Source of the DNA: Dryomyza anilis
Taxonomy: Eukaryota; Arthropoda; Insecta; Diptera; Dryomyzidae
Length of the DNA: 64,000 bases
Assembly: GCA_951804985.1 (NCBI GenBank)
Contig: OX638132.1
Span: 44,554,791-44,618,790, forward strand
Reading direction: 5' to 3'
Below the pieces are notes generated by a model that saw nothing but the letters and a program-made list of their open reading frames with translations, made no database searches and was not told the DNA's origin. Both the position numbers and the translations under genes were made by a program. How positions within the stretch are numbered: the first letter of the stretch is position 1; every line of letters starts with the position of its first letter. Below are positions 45,070 through 56,703 of this stretch, in pieces.

Positions 45070-48000
45070 GTGCAGAAAGCAGACCAACCTGAGCAAATTG
45101 ATTTCGCCAAAAATATTAAGAAGGTGGCCGAGGAGAAGGACTGGCCGATGTGGAAAAGAAAAATACGCGATTTGATAAACTACCACGATGGCGCTCTAAA
45201 TGTTATCGACAAGTGGTTGGAGAAGCCTTTACCGCTAGCAGCTGGACCCACGGATGCACAAGAAAAAGACTACAGGGAGAAGTGTAGTTTTTATCGCAAG
45301 GCGAACAGTTACGTAAAAACCATGCTAACTAGTTCCATAACGTACGATGTCTATCAAAAGGTGATGGACAAAGAATTAGCGCACGACACCTGGGAAGCGC
45401 TGAACCAGCAATTTGAAGCGACATTGAAGGACCAACTCTTCAAGATTTACACGGATTTCTTTGCGTTCAGTTGGGCATCGAGTCAGGATGCTTCAACACA
45501 TATCGCAAAGTTACAGAGCTTGTGAAACGAGTTAAATAATGGACTTGTTGCCAAAGGAGATCCCACGTTGCCAGATTTGCTACTGGTATGCAAGACGTTG
45601 CATACGCTGCTATCCAAAGATGACGACAAGGCGCAATTTCGGCGGTAATGGAGGCCAAGGAATGGTAGACATGGAAAGAAAGTATGCTGAAGAATCGCAG
45701 GTTCTAAAACCCAACAAGCAGAATCAGAAAGCTCGCTCAAGCAACAAAGGGCCGACCAAGGAGGACTGCTGCAACTACTGCAAAAGGGGAGGTCATTGGG
45801 TACGAGATTGCAGAAAATGGATACCAGATGGCAGACCAGCAACAAACAAGCAAAATAATATTGCTCAAGGAAATGCATGTGACGCAAAAGAGTCACTTCT
45901 GACTATTTGCAATGATGTTTTTGCTGTTGAGGCCAATTCGTCAGATTGGTGGATTGATAACGGAGCCACAAGACACGTAACGAAGATAGCAGATTTCTTT
46001 GAAAGCTATAAAAATTTCGAGACTTCCTGCAGTATCAAGGCCGCTGGAAAAGAAATCATGCGTTGACAACGATAAATAGAAGAAATGAAGAAGTGACATT
46101 GGAAGATGTATGGTACGTTCCTGACATTTCAAGAAACTTGTTCTCCTTGTTGGCAGCTCAAGATCGAAATAAGAAAAATCAATTTAAGTCAACAGCAATA
46201 AAGTGCTGGTTTGAAAATAACGGCAGGACTGTGCTGCGCGGCGTACGAGAAGTGGGCGGAAGTTTGTATAAGCACTTATCAAACCAATTCCACTCAATAG
46301 AAAGGTGCAAGTTAATGCTGCGGTAGGATAAAGTTCAATGCTGCAACTGTATCATGAAAGATGGGGTCATCAAGACAAGCGACACGTCAAGGAGATTTTT
46401 GAGAGAGAGCTAGGCGTTAAAGTCAAAGGCCCATCGATTACCATTTGGCACCAGAATTCAAGCAACTAAACCTGGAGAACTTATTTCAACAGACGTGTGT
46501 GGACCATTTTCTGAGTAATTTTCCAAGAAGCGATACTTAGTTGTGTTTAAAGATAGTTACACAAAGTTTCATTATGGATTCAGATTAAGCTTGAAATCTG
46601 AAGTTAAGGATGTATTGAAGAAGATGCTAACGCATGCAAAGACGCAGGGTCATCCAATCAAGGAGTTGCTGAGCGACAATGGTGGCGAATTCGATAATGC
46701 AGAAGTACGGGGGATCCTTCAGAAAAATGGAACTTCACAACGGTTGAGAGCTCCGTATAGTCCTGAACAAAATGGCAGCAGTGAGCGCGAAAACCGTACG
46801 ATCGTGGAGATGGTTAGGACATTTAAATTTGCAAATCCAGATATCGAATTTCCGGAGGCGATTTGGGCGCAGCTAGTGCATTCAGCGGTTTACATATTAA
46901 ACCGAACGGGAAAGTCATCTGTAAATGGTGTGACTCCGTATGAATTGTGGATTGGACAGAAGCCCAGAATCAAACATCTACGGATCATCGCGTCAACATG
47001 CTATATTCACGTTCCAGTTTAAAAACGCAGGAAAATGGATTCGAAAGCAGTTAAGGGATATCTCGTTGGATACGAAGGTGACGAAAGATACAGAATCTAC
47101 TTTGAAGGACAAACTCATGTGTTAGTTTCAAGAGATGTGCAGTTTCAATAAAAACCGTTAGATTGTCGAGAAAAACTGACGTTGCACTGCCCCAGAAGAA
47201 TGCGCATGAAGAAGATTTGCAAGTTCCAGAACCAGAACCTGAACCGGAGTTCATAGATGCCGATGATTACCCAGAGAGTGCGAGTGAAATAGACGAAGAG
47301 TCTAATATAGAAGAAGAAGAACAACAACCTATAGCAACCGATCTAAAAAAAGCCCAAATGTTTAGACGAATATGTAATGGAAGCTGAAGGTTTTATAAAT
47401 GAGGTAGAAACTCATGAAACTTTTTTAGAAGCGACCACCTCTAAACAGCGAGTAGATTGGAAAAGAGCTATGGATTCAGAAATATCCTCGTTAAACGAAA
47501 ACCAGACATGGAAGCTAAAAACGACGAAAATTTCGAAAACAGGGAGAGAAGAAGAAACGCTGTTCCCGTGTCGAGAAGCTATAGGAGCAATAATGTACCG
47601 GAGGCTTGGTACGATACATTGCTGGTACGACAAATGCAGGAATATTACAGACGCAATGTAAATAGAGGAGTTCTGGAATGCTACAGTGACGCAGATTTCG
47701 GTGGATACACCAATACTTGTCATTCAACTTCAGGAGTGATTATCAAACACGTAGGTGATGCATTTTCATGGTTAAGTTGGAGACAAACCATCGTAGCAAC
47801 ATCAACCAGTGAAGCTGAGATTGTTGCAGCAAACGAAGCCGCAAAGGAAATAATATAGTTGAGTAGATTATTCAAGGAAATGGTGGAACTGAAGGAAGTG
47901 CCTATTTTGCAAGTGGATAATGCAGCTGCAGTAAGACTTGCGCAAAATACAAAATTTCATCGTAGGACCAAACATATTGCAATGAACATTTCTTTATTCG

Positions 48001-48125
48001 AGAAAAGGTGTCTGAAGGAAAAATGTGGATTCAACAAATATCAACTGTAGAGCAGGTAGCAGATATAATGACGAAGCCACTTCCGGGACCAGGCTTGCAG
48101 AATGAAAATGCAGAAACTTCAATAA
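45070..48125 (+). pseudogene. copia gag-pol, broken
   Basis: Gag opens at 45070 (WPMWKRKIRDLI) and is truncated by a stop at about 45523. The CCHC knuckle CNYCKRGGHWVRDC is near 45769. The protease motif is DNGATRH (about 45957), where DSGAT/DTGAT is usual. Integrase (46520-47020) keeps an LSDNGGEF aspartate and PYSPEQNGSSERENR with the glutamate. RT is reduced to a stub (QRVDWKRAMDSEISSLNENQTW, about 47440-47515). RNase H survives at 47640-48050 (CYSDADFGGYTNT, VATSTSEAEIVAA, LQVDNAAAVRLAQN). At least six frame breaks. Confidence 0.88.
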
Positions 48126-48135
48126 CAAGGGAAAG

Positions 48136-48288
48136 TGTTGAAAGCAAGTGTTACTTGAAGTTTAATAACTGTAGTTTTTCTATTTAGTTTTAATTATATT
48201 AGCTATGTATTTTCTGATTGAAATGAAAATTTAATTTTTTCATTTTACTCACTTCCAATAAAAGCTTCATCTGATAAAATCTATAATA
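48136..48288 (+). mobile_element. 3' LTR of copia element
   Basis: Starts TGTTGAAAGC after the purine tract and ends CTATAATA. Contains AATAAAAGCTTCA, also in the 5' LTR. Complete at about 153 bp. Confidence 0.85.
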
Positions 48289-48289
48289 T

Positions 48290-49035
48290 TACGTGAAAGA
48301 TTGAAGCCCATCGTCAACAGACTGGCTGGACCTTATCAGTGCGGCTTCAGACCTGGAAAGTCCACCATATACCAGATTTTCACATTGCGCCTAATTCAAG
48401 AAAAGAGCCTAGAAAAACCGATCATCACCAACCTTCTATTAGTGGACTATAAAGCCGCCTTCGACACTCCGATAAGGGAACGATTATACGCCGCAATGTC
48501 TGAGTTCGGAATACCTGCGAAACTTATAAGGCTTTGCAGGATGACCTTGCCAACAGGTGCTACTTTGGGAAAGTAGGCAATTGAGAAGTAGAGCCCTCTC
48601 TCGTCGGACAAAAATAACGCTTTACAAGTCAATTATCATGCCCGTCCAACTTTGTGGTGCTGAAATATGGACACTGGCGTCCACCGATGAGAGAGTACTG
48701 GGAGCGTTCGAGAGAAAGATTCTCCGTAAAATCTTTGGCCCTATCTGCTTTGCTAAAGAGTATCGAATCTGGATGAACCATGAGCTGTATGAGTTATTTG
48801 ACGACATTGACATAGTCAAGCGCATCAAGATCCAGCGGCTTCGCTAGGATGAAAACACTCCAGCCAAGAAGGTGATCGAATGAAAACTGGAAGGTGAAAA
48901 GCGTAGAAGAGGGCGTCCAAATCTGCGATGGAAAAACCAAGTTGAGGACAACCTGGCAACGCTTGGTATTTCTAATTGTCGTCATCGCGCGCAAAACAGA
49001 ACTGATTGGCGCGGCTTCATCTCAGCGGCCAAAAC
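48290..49035 (+). pseudogene. RTE-like LINE: RT middle and C-terminus
   Basis: Resumes after copia with RLKPIVN and GPYQCGFRPGKSTI (RT motif 2) and VDYKAAFDT (motif 3, first catalytic Asp). A deletion after LIRLCRMTL removes the YADD box. The last part gives ITLYKSIIMPVQLCGAEIWT and ERKILRKIFGPI, ending with RRRGRPNLRWKNQVEDNL and a stop at about 49028. Confidence 0.85.
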
Positions 49036-49529
49036 CGACTCACGGTTGTAATGGCCATTTAAGTAAGTAAATAATGATCATGTTTCCATATCAGTGGCTG
49101 ATTCAAAACGTATTCGAAGTTGCTATCCCGATCAGGCTTCCTGATCTTACTCTTATCTTAATCATATACCATTCAATCTATATTTAAATTTTCTGAGGGT
49201 GATTTCATCAAATTCGAGCCTTTTCAAACAAAAAATAGTTTTGTGAACAAAGTCATGTCAATACTGTTTGCAATGACAAAAATTCAATGTTTTGAGTCTA
49301 AATAAGATATTTATAATTTTTAAAAAGGTTGACATTTGATTTTTTTTTTCATTTAACTTTAACATTTAATCATTAGAATATATTATTACAACAATTTTGT
49401 TTTACCCAATTTTATAATAAAAGGTTTTTACTAACATCTTGATTTTTCATTAGTGTATGATCAGGATGCATTAAGTAGGCTCTAGAGTAGGATTTTTTAT
49501 GAAAGATGGATCAGGTTGCCTTAGGTTAG

Positions 49530-51235
49530 GTTGAAATGGCTGCTACATGCACACTGAGACCAAAAGAGGTCCATTGTGAAACCACAGATCTAATCCTGCT
49601 TCCACTCGTTGAACCAATCGGCGCTTTTTACAAAGCTACGTATAAATTTTATTTCAATACCGGCAATATCGTTCAGGTTACTTGAGAAGTAATGGCCGGA
49701 GCATTTGTTCCTTTTGTGTGAGAGGGCTGGGCAAGTACAGAGGAGATGCAGAGTGGTTTCCTCCTGCTCCTCGTCCATACAGCTCCTACAGAAGTCAGGA
49801 GCTTGCACACCTAACCTTTTTGCGTGTCTGCCTATTATACAATGGCCAGTGATAACACCAACCATTGTGCTTATATATTTCCTATTTCCTAGTGGTAGAG
49901 CAGGTTGTACTACCCGCCCACCTCTTGTTTGTTTTCGTTAATGTATCTTGCTTCAGAATGAGTTACAAGTTGATAAGGGAATACCCAGATTAATCATCTC
50001 AGGCTGAATGTTCAGTGTGGTCCCCTTCCTAGCTAGTTCGTCGGCCTTCCCATTTCCTACGATGTGCCTTGGCACCCAATATAGGTGTATGTAGAACTGC
50101 TTTGCCATCTACATCAGAGATGAGCGGCAGTCGTGGGCAACTTTCGACGTGAGGGATTCGGATATAACGGATTGGATGGCGGCTTGACTATCGATGAAAA
50201 TACTAATATCATTTACGGATACTATATTCCTCTTTAATAGCCATGACTTCCGCTTGAAATACACTACAGTAGTCCGGCAGGCGAAAGGCTATAGCTAAGT
50301 TTAGTTGTTCACAAAAAACACCACATCCTACCTTACCGTCCAGCTTAGCGCCGTCAGTATAGAATTCAAGAGTGTTTCCAGTTGTCAAAGTGACTCCTTC
50401 CCAGTCTTCTCTAGAGGGTATAGTTGCCTTAAAGCCCCTATCGAAGGCGAGGGTTGGAAGCATATAGTCCGTATTTTTGGGTAACCTTGTTAATAGATTC
50501 GTAATTGTGGTGTGTCTTCCGCCACTGGTTTGTGGCAGTAAGGCGAATCGCTGTATAAACTGCCATCTGTTTCCCTAAGATGTCTATTGGGATAAGATGT
50601 AGAAGCATGTTTAGTGCGTCAGAGGCCGTAGGTCTTAAAGCACCACTGTTGAATAACGATTATTTTGTACTCTACTGAGATTGGCGAGATAAGATGTTTT
50701 CTCCATTGCTGTCCACCAGACGAGAACTCCATACAAAAGTATGGGTCGCACTACAGTGACGTATAGCCAGTGCATAATACTTGGGTTTAAACCCCACATT
50801 CTTCCCACAGCTTTTTTGCAGGGATATAAAGCTACCGTAGCCTTTTTGATTCTTTCTTGAATGTTTCGCTTCCAGGAAAGATTACTGTCCAGGATTAATC
50901 CTAGGTATTTTGCGGAATATTTGAATTCGTTTAGGACTGGTGGGTCGATATGTGGAATCTTATATTTCCTGGTGAATAGCACTAGTTCTGTTTTGAATGG
51001 GTTCACCCCCAATCCGCAGGTTTTAGTCCAGTTAGAAAGTTGTCTTAGACCAAACTGAGTCAGGTCTCTTAGAGTGGGTCGATGTTTCCCGGAGACCATT
51101 AATGCAACGTCATCCGCATATGCAATAACATTGCAGCCCCCTTCCTTTAGTTTGCAGGGGAGATAGCACTCTACCCTGTGGAGTACTTCTACTAACAAAA
51201 CGTTTGACAGTAGAATGTCCCAGTTTAGAGTTTAT
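49530..51235 (-). mobile_element. RNase-H-bearing LINE (I/LOA-like), 5'-truncated
   Basis: Minus strand; the 5' truncation lies at about 51235 in the middle of RT. RT, RNase H and a C-terminal zinc region are in order. The 3' end reads AACCTAACCTAAGG on the minus strand (about 49526-49539). The clade is inferred from the presence of an RNase H domain. Confidence 0.8.
49590..51230 (-). pseudogene. LINE ORF2: RT, RNase H and C-terminus, broken
   Basis: The upstream edge has an RT motif 4-type sequence (LSPLQT) in a different frame. Then 51198-50635 is open for 187 codons with the catalytic box IAYADDVALMV, KYLGLILDSNLSW (motif 6) and PILLYGVLVWW. RNase H lies at 50463-50209 (LEFYTDGAKLDGKVGCGVF, VFQAEVMAI: catalytic Asp and Glu present). 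The C-terminus at 49865-49590 has GRHAKRLGV and CRSCMDEEQEETTLHLLCTC, a CCHC-type zinc motif. Frameshifts separate the three. Confidence 0.88.
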
Positions 51236-51369
51236 AACCCTGCTTGTCAGCATTTGGTGTATAAACATACTTAAAGACCCAGGTTGCCTTACGTTGATTT
51301 GAAATTTGGTTTACCCTTAGGCTAACCTCAACCAATTTTCACTCGGGAAGTTTACTCTTGCTTTATGTA

Positions 51370-51957
51370 TCAAATACACACCAGCAGATTACGCAGTGTT
51401 ATTTTCCCCAACATATTTTCCCATAATGCGTACATCAGATGCTAAGAATGTTGTTCGATTTTGCATCTAGCAGCACTACATTATATCAGTATAAAATTAT
51501 ATATCTATGTGTGCAATTCACTCTATTTTAATCAAATAGTTCATAAACAAATTTTAAAAATTATTCCCGAAAATTTAAGATAAAGTTTAAAACAATTTTC
51601 GCAATTTTGACAGCAAACACATTGCGAACTAATATTAAAATGTTTTTTAAGAGAGTTTAGAGAATTGTGATAAATTACTCTCACTCACACTTTTTGGTAA
51701 CACATTTTTGAATTTTTGCAAAAACTAATATCTGGACACAGATTTTTTTGCCAATTATCCATAGGGCAAGATTCATATTTTATTTTGTGTTAAAGTTTGC
51801 ATCTGCAAAAACGGCCTTTTTTCAATTTTGGGCAAAATCTCGACGTATAGGGAAAATTCTGAGTACGCAGCTAGAATCAGGAGACTGAAATCAACCAGAA
51901 ATTTTAGATTTCATTTCAGATTAGACCAACAACCCTCAATTTATAGAACAGTGTTAT
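51370..51957 (+). repeat. dispersed repeat family B, copy 4
   Basis: From AATACACACCAGCAGATTAC to TAGAACAGTGTTATT, colinear with 11995-12612. Its far end matches 6885 (CCAACAACCCTCAATTT), supporting a common 3' boundary. Confidence 0.8.
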
Positions 51958-51974
51958 TAGATGTCCTGACATAT

Positions 51975-52075
51975 GATTTAAGGTATATATCTTGAAAACA
52001 TGATTGTTCAAAGAGACGCAAATCGATATCATGCTGAACAAACACTTTCAGCCGATTTATTAGAATTCCTTAAAC
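51975..52075 (+). repeat. satellite-like monomer D, fragment 1
   Basis: ATTTAAGGTATATATCTTGA and AGAGACGCAAATCGATATC match 54940-54990 and 63250-63310. Confidence 0.65.
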
Positions 52076-52466
52076 AATCTTTGAGAGGTTGTTTAGATAC
52101 GCATTGCTTAAATTTTTATTTATAAAAAAGTTCTGAGTTGACAAGGTTTGTCCAAATAAGTTCAATAAATGTAACAAATTTCAATATTCTACTACATTTT
52201 GTGTCAAAATTATAAACAAACGCAGCTGTTTTTGAAAGATTATTAAAAAAATTAAACAATGATTTTTAACCAACATGAATTTTGTTTTAATATAATACGA
52301 CCATGGACATAGAGCATCGACATGGAGTCCACAACAATATTTCTATCTGAAAACTTTTCAAACAATTGTCGGAGTAATATCTGCACAACAAATAAAGCAC
52401 AACTTAGGGACTTTACGAATCATCGAACTCAATTTCTGTGTTAATGTTCGCTAATGTTTTATCGTG
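52076..52466. other. AT-rich non-coding DNA
   Basis: No supported feature between the monomer fragment and the MITE. Confidence 0.4.
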
Positions 52467-53334
52467 CACCCAGAAAAAAATCATAGTAAATTGATAGTAT
52501 TTCAATAGAAAAACCATAGTTTATACCATTAAAATTGGTCAATAGGATGCGTCCCATTAATTCATTAATATTGAAACTTTTAATACAATGTGTGGTTGTA
52601 CCATAAATTTTATAATGTGATATTTTAATTTCAATAAGAAAAACCTATACAAATTTAATGATACGTATTATTAATTTTATGGTATAGTCGAATTACATTT
52701 TCCTAATAATTTATTAAAACAAAAATGTATTTTAGTTGATTTATTGTATATTTTATTTTATTTAAATGTCGAAATTGATATTCACTTTTACAACACACAC
52801 ATAAAAAAACACTTCTTGCTGCAAAAGGTTATAACACATTTAATATTTGCTTTGGTTTCCAATAATTGATTGTAGTACTTGATGCTGCAGTTATTTTTGA
52901 GTCCGTTGCCATAATAGAAGTTCGAAGTATTATTTATTTTCTGTAATAAATAAATATGTAAATATAATTTATTTACATTAAATACATTGAGCCCTTACCA
53001 ATGTCGCGTTTAATAATGTGGAATATTACAAAAAAATAAATGCGACCGTTTTGAGTAAACTCGCAGAATGACGTACAAAACGAACATGTTTGTATTCGTT
53101 TTTGTGTTTTTTTACACCACGTTTGTTATTATAGGAGGAAACCATTAAAACAACAGTATTTATTCTATTTAAAATAATAATATTGAAATATTTAAATTTA
53201 TGGTACTGAATTTTACAAATACTATTGAATTAATTAGAAAACTTTTGATTTAAAAAGAAAAAACTATTAATACATGAATCATAAGATCAATGGTCGTACC
53301 ATAAAGTACTTAATGGTACATTTTCTTCTGAGTG
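52467..53334. mobile_element. CACCCAGAAAA-ended element, long copy
   Basis: The left CACCCAGAAAAAAATC and right TTTTCTTCTGAGTG are inverted repeats. Shares ACCATTAAAATTGGTCAATA with the 220-bp copy at 55291-55510. No transposase is detectable in 868 bp. Confidence 0.7.
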
Positions 53335-53779
53335 TGTTATCCAAATTCAAACTCTTCGGCATATTTCTTCGGCATTTGAGCAAGTACCCGCGATAGTTTT
53401 TCTAATGAAATCGACGCGTTCATATCGTATGCAGCACAACTTCACGAACATATCTCAAACATCTCTACTAACACAAATATTGTCCAATGAACGGGCCAAA
53501 GATTTTTTTAATTTGTATAATACGGTCCGAAAAGTTCAGATTTTTAAACGCGGCAAAACATTAACAAACATTAACATAGAACTTAAGGTCGATGATTAGA
53601 AAAGTCCGAAATTCTTCTTTGTGTTGTGCAGATATTTCTCTGCTTGGTAAAAGCTCTGCATTTTCCCGATAAAAAATATTGTTGTGGACATGGCAAATTA
53701 ATAAGAAATAGATTAATAAATTAATTTTTAGACTTTTTTTTATTTATATTTTTATGACATTTAATCACTCCAATAATTT
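53335..53779. other. non-coding DNA with an unrecognised 64-codon frame
   Basis: The plus-strand frame 53405-53599 has a plausible composition but no recognised domain. Confidence 0.3.
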
Positions 53780-54765
53780 TAAACACAGTTTACGCAGTGT
53801 TTAAAGGTTAATTCAGAATGTGGCGCTCGGTCGGTCATGCTTTGATAGACTTTTGCTTGCTTTGTACAGACTTTACGATATTTATTTGTCACAACGCGCC
53901 AGCATAACTTTTTAAAACGGTAGGCATACACACGGGATATGTATGATAAACCGTTATTTTTTTTTGTAATTGTTTTATACCACTGGTAGTTCATAAAGTT
54001 TGACTATCTTCAACTTTCTATTAATTGCTGATGATCCTTCACGCTAATCGCGGTGGTCACATAGCATTTGGTGTGCCGCCAAAAAAAATTTGTCACAATA
54101 TAATCAATGGGTTGCATGAATTCTTCAAAATATTAATGCGAATAAAAGCCCATATTAAAGGAAGAAGTGGTAAGAAGGATTGCCAATGAATTGCAGACTC
54201 ATTTTCTTTTACTAGAGGTCATACATTGAACAGAGATTATAATATGAGCGGAGCCTGTATTCTACTCAAGAGCTATCGCATTCCTAAACGCCAATTCAGC
54301 GGAGATACGATTTCCCAAACACGATTTCCTAGTGATTTATCCTCTCCAAATGCAATAGCGAGACGCATCAGATCAGGCACTCTATCAAAAGGCGTAAAAA
54401 CAGTCTTTGGTAGAAACTACTGCGAACATCAAACGGTATCCATTCTTCTGCAACATATTTTTTGCAATTGATGTTTTTTTTCGGAACTCTGAGCGCTAGC
54501 TCAAAGCCAACTTATTATATTCAAATTTGTCCATAAAACATAAACAAATAATTTTATTTGTCAAACGCTCGACTGACTAGAAAGTAGCCTTAATCTGGCG
54601 TTGACTACGGCGTTACGGTATTTTTTTCAATTTCCTAACGCCGTAGTCGCATTTTGTTTTGATTCATTTGAATGACTTGATTTTACTTTATTTGTCAAAG
54701 CACGACCGACCGAACGCCGTATTGTGATTTATGTTTAAATTACGCAGTCTCTACGCAACGTTGCT
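53780..54765. mobile_element. element with inverted ends (GCTCGGTCGGTC)
   Basis: Left CGCTCGGTCGGTCATGCTTT and right AAAGCACGACCGACCGAACG are inverted matches, and similarity extends outward to TTTAAA and ACGCAGT at both ends, about 50-60 bp in all. A frame at 54226-54471 (81 codons) is not recognised. GTTTAAAGGTTAA occurs at about 53798 and 54817 as a direct repeat. Superfamily unknown. Confidence 0.7.
54603..54648. other. hairpin GACTACGGCGTTA / TAACGCCGTAGTC
   Basis: A perfect 13-bp stem with a 19-nt T-rich loop, inside the TIR element near its right end. Confidence 0.8.
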
Positions 54766-54864
54766 TATGTTAAATTTTGTTTATAAATATCGTTTTCATG
54801 TTTAAAGGCATTTTAAGTGTTGTTTAAAGGTTAACAACATTTATAAATACGGTTATTTATACTC

Positions 54865-54995
54865 AATGCTTTAACAGTCTCGAACTGAAAATCTAATACC
54901 TATCAGAAAGACTTAATGGGCCTAATACAGTTGGCTCCATTAATTTAAGGTATATATCTTGAAAATCGTGTGGTTCAGAGAGATGTCTATCAAAT
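54865..54995 (+). repeat. satellite-like monomer D, fragment 2
   Basis: Reads AGAAAGACTTAATGGGCCTA, then TTTAAGGTATATATCTTGAA, then CGTGTGGTTCAGAGAGA. The last block is the first block of the 63-kb copy, so the monomers are joined head to tail. Confidence 0.65.
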
Positions 54996-55290
54996 GTTAA
55001 GTTGAAACAATTGCAGGAAATTGGAAGAAAATATATTCTACGTCCACATAGAATGCTCTAACTTCTGAATGCCTGCACACAGAAAATAATTATTGAATTT
55101 TGAAAATAAATATTTTCAATTTATTGAAAGCAAATCAAACCCCGCTATCAAACGTATACTTTTATATGTTTTTTTATATGATCTACTACATCGGCGAGCA
55201 GCGAATGCCCACACGCGGCATTCTCCGTCCTCCGAATCGAAGCTGACCATAATTAGTACTGGATGGACACGCTGGCGTATGTGTCGCCTG

Positions 55291-55510
55291 CACCCAGAAA
55301 AAAATTCGCTCAAATACCATTAAAATTGGTCAATGGGACAATTATTGATTTAATAGTATACAAAAAATAAATCTTTTCATATAAACTCAATGGCAATGTC
55401 ATGGTATTTTCTAGTATTTAATGGTATTTTCCGATTAAAATAATAAATTATCCTATTGACTATTTTTAATAGTAAAAAGCTATTATTTATATAGTATTTT
55501 TTTCTGGGTG
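55291..55510. mobile_element. CACCCAGAAAA-ended MITE, short copy
   Basis: CACCCAGAAAAAAAT and its inverted match ATTTTTTTCTGGGTG bound 220 bp. The interior ACCATTAAAATTGGTCAATG is shared with the long copy. Confidence 0.85.
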
Positions 55511-55879
55511 TGCATCACATCATGTGCGGTCGCATTGGAACTAGACGACGGATATATTATTAAGAAGATATGTTTCATTACACAATTAATCGCTTTGCGT
55601 AATTTATTCTCCATATTCTCTATTGCAGCGACAGAGTCCGTGATTGCATGCGTCTAGCTTCCAGGTCTCCGTCGACGGCGGTAGCACCTATTTGATGTCA
55701 CCCTGCACGATATGCCTATAGCCCTATATACATCGCGGCGGTGTCCAACTTAGTTTAACATAACCGCTCGAGGCGTGTGCATAAAGAATACTGCCCTACT
55801 GGCAGACGTCATCATTGCGCAGGCTGAAGGAAAGAAGAAGGTTCTATTTGCGGATTGTAATGTTATTTTTATGCTAATC

Positions 55880-56036
55880 AAAGCATAAATGAAAATTAAC
55901 AATTAAAATTTTTATAAACAAAAATTTGATGTTCAATATTTGTTTGATAATTTGATTGTTGAATCCGACAATAATTTGAAAATAATATTTGTGGATCCAT
56001 TTTAACATGAAATATTTTCAATAATTTTCTATGTGT
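55880..56036 (-). repeat. half copy of CACACATAG MITE family
   Basis: Inverted relative to 15813-16188. The terminal TTTTCTATGTGTG and TGTGGATCCATTTTAACATG are conserved; the other half is missing. Confidence 0.75.
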
Positions 56037-56084
56037 GTGGATGTCCCATGATGAAATAAACTGTGTTGAGATCGAAATAGATGT

Positions 56085-56215
56085 AGCCAAGAATAATAGA
56101 AACAAAGATTGCGTTGTTCAAAACTTGAATCTTCTGAGCATGTAAGTAGAGTTTTTTGACAATTGTAATTTTTTTATTGTGTCAGAATCTTGTTGCAAAG
56201 AAAATAACACATTTT
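56085..56215 (-). repeat. dispersed repeat family C, copy 2
   Basis: Inverted match to 39765-39905, abutting the half MITE. Confidence 0.7.
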
Positions 56216-56405
56216 AATAATTTTTTAAATAATTGTTTGTGATTAATGGACATGTTTGCAAAACTGCACTTTATCGGCCACCACAAATAAAAAATAAGAA
56301 ACCACCAACGCCGCTAAAAACTAAATAATACAACAGCATTTGTGCCTCTCCGGCTTTTTAGGATAACAAATACAGTCCATCAAAAAAGTTTACGTACACC
56401 ACTGA

Positions 56406-56703
56406 TTTTTAAATTATACCATTAATAACCGCTATAAATGGAACGAAAATAATATTCATGTTTTGTTTGAAATTTTTTGTGTACGTCAAATTTTTTGATT
56501 GACACCATCGTAATCCAAGCATAGTAGTATCAGCAAGTTCTCCAAGTTCTACGATACAGTTCTCCTTATTTTCATATACATTTGGAACCACATTTGGAAA
56601 ATTTGATCTCCATTTATCCAAGATAAATCCATACGATCTCTGCAAGGAGTCCATCTCAGAACACAAACGTTGAGCCTGTTGCACATCCTCCGCACCAATG
56701 CTT
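56406..56703 (-). pseudogene. BEL/Pao retrotransposon RT fragment
   Basis: A minus-strand frame of 91 codons reading QRLCSEMDSLQRSYGFILDK, then WRSNFPNVVPN and TTMLGLRWCQSKN. The order LRSEL...GF.L.KW.SN...LGL.W is the conserved block after the catalytic DD box of BEL/Pao RTs. The pieces on both sides are missing, so this is an isolated relic. Confidence 0.6.

Larger units (their letters stand above)
44891..48288 (+). mobile_element. Ty1/copia retrotransposon, decayed
   Basis: LTRs at 44891-45012 (truncated) and 48136-48288, with Gag, protease, integrase, RT and RNase H remnants in copia order. A polypurine tract CAAGGGAAAG lies just before the 3' LTR. The RTE-like LINE resumes on each side, missing roughly 20 codons, so the junction has suffered a deletion. 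LTRs differ by several substitutions and indels: an old insertion. Confidence 0.9.
43150..49070 (+). mobile_element. RTE-like non-LTR retrotransposon split by two insertions
   Basis: Parts at about 43150-43373, 44281-44890 and 48289-49070 are colinear pieces of one LINE. Interruptions are a 907-bp hAT MITE and a 3.4-kb copia element. The 3' end is TAAGTAAGTAAATAAT at about 49060, a short tandem tail in keeping with RTE-type LINEs. The 5' end is not defined; it abuts the truncated gypsy element near 43062-43150. Confidence 0.82.

Noticed and set aside
54226..54471. 81-codon frame as a possible transposase fragment.
   Set aside because: It lies inside a TIR element, but no catalytic motif or family similarity could be identified; neither strand gives a convincing domain.
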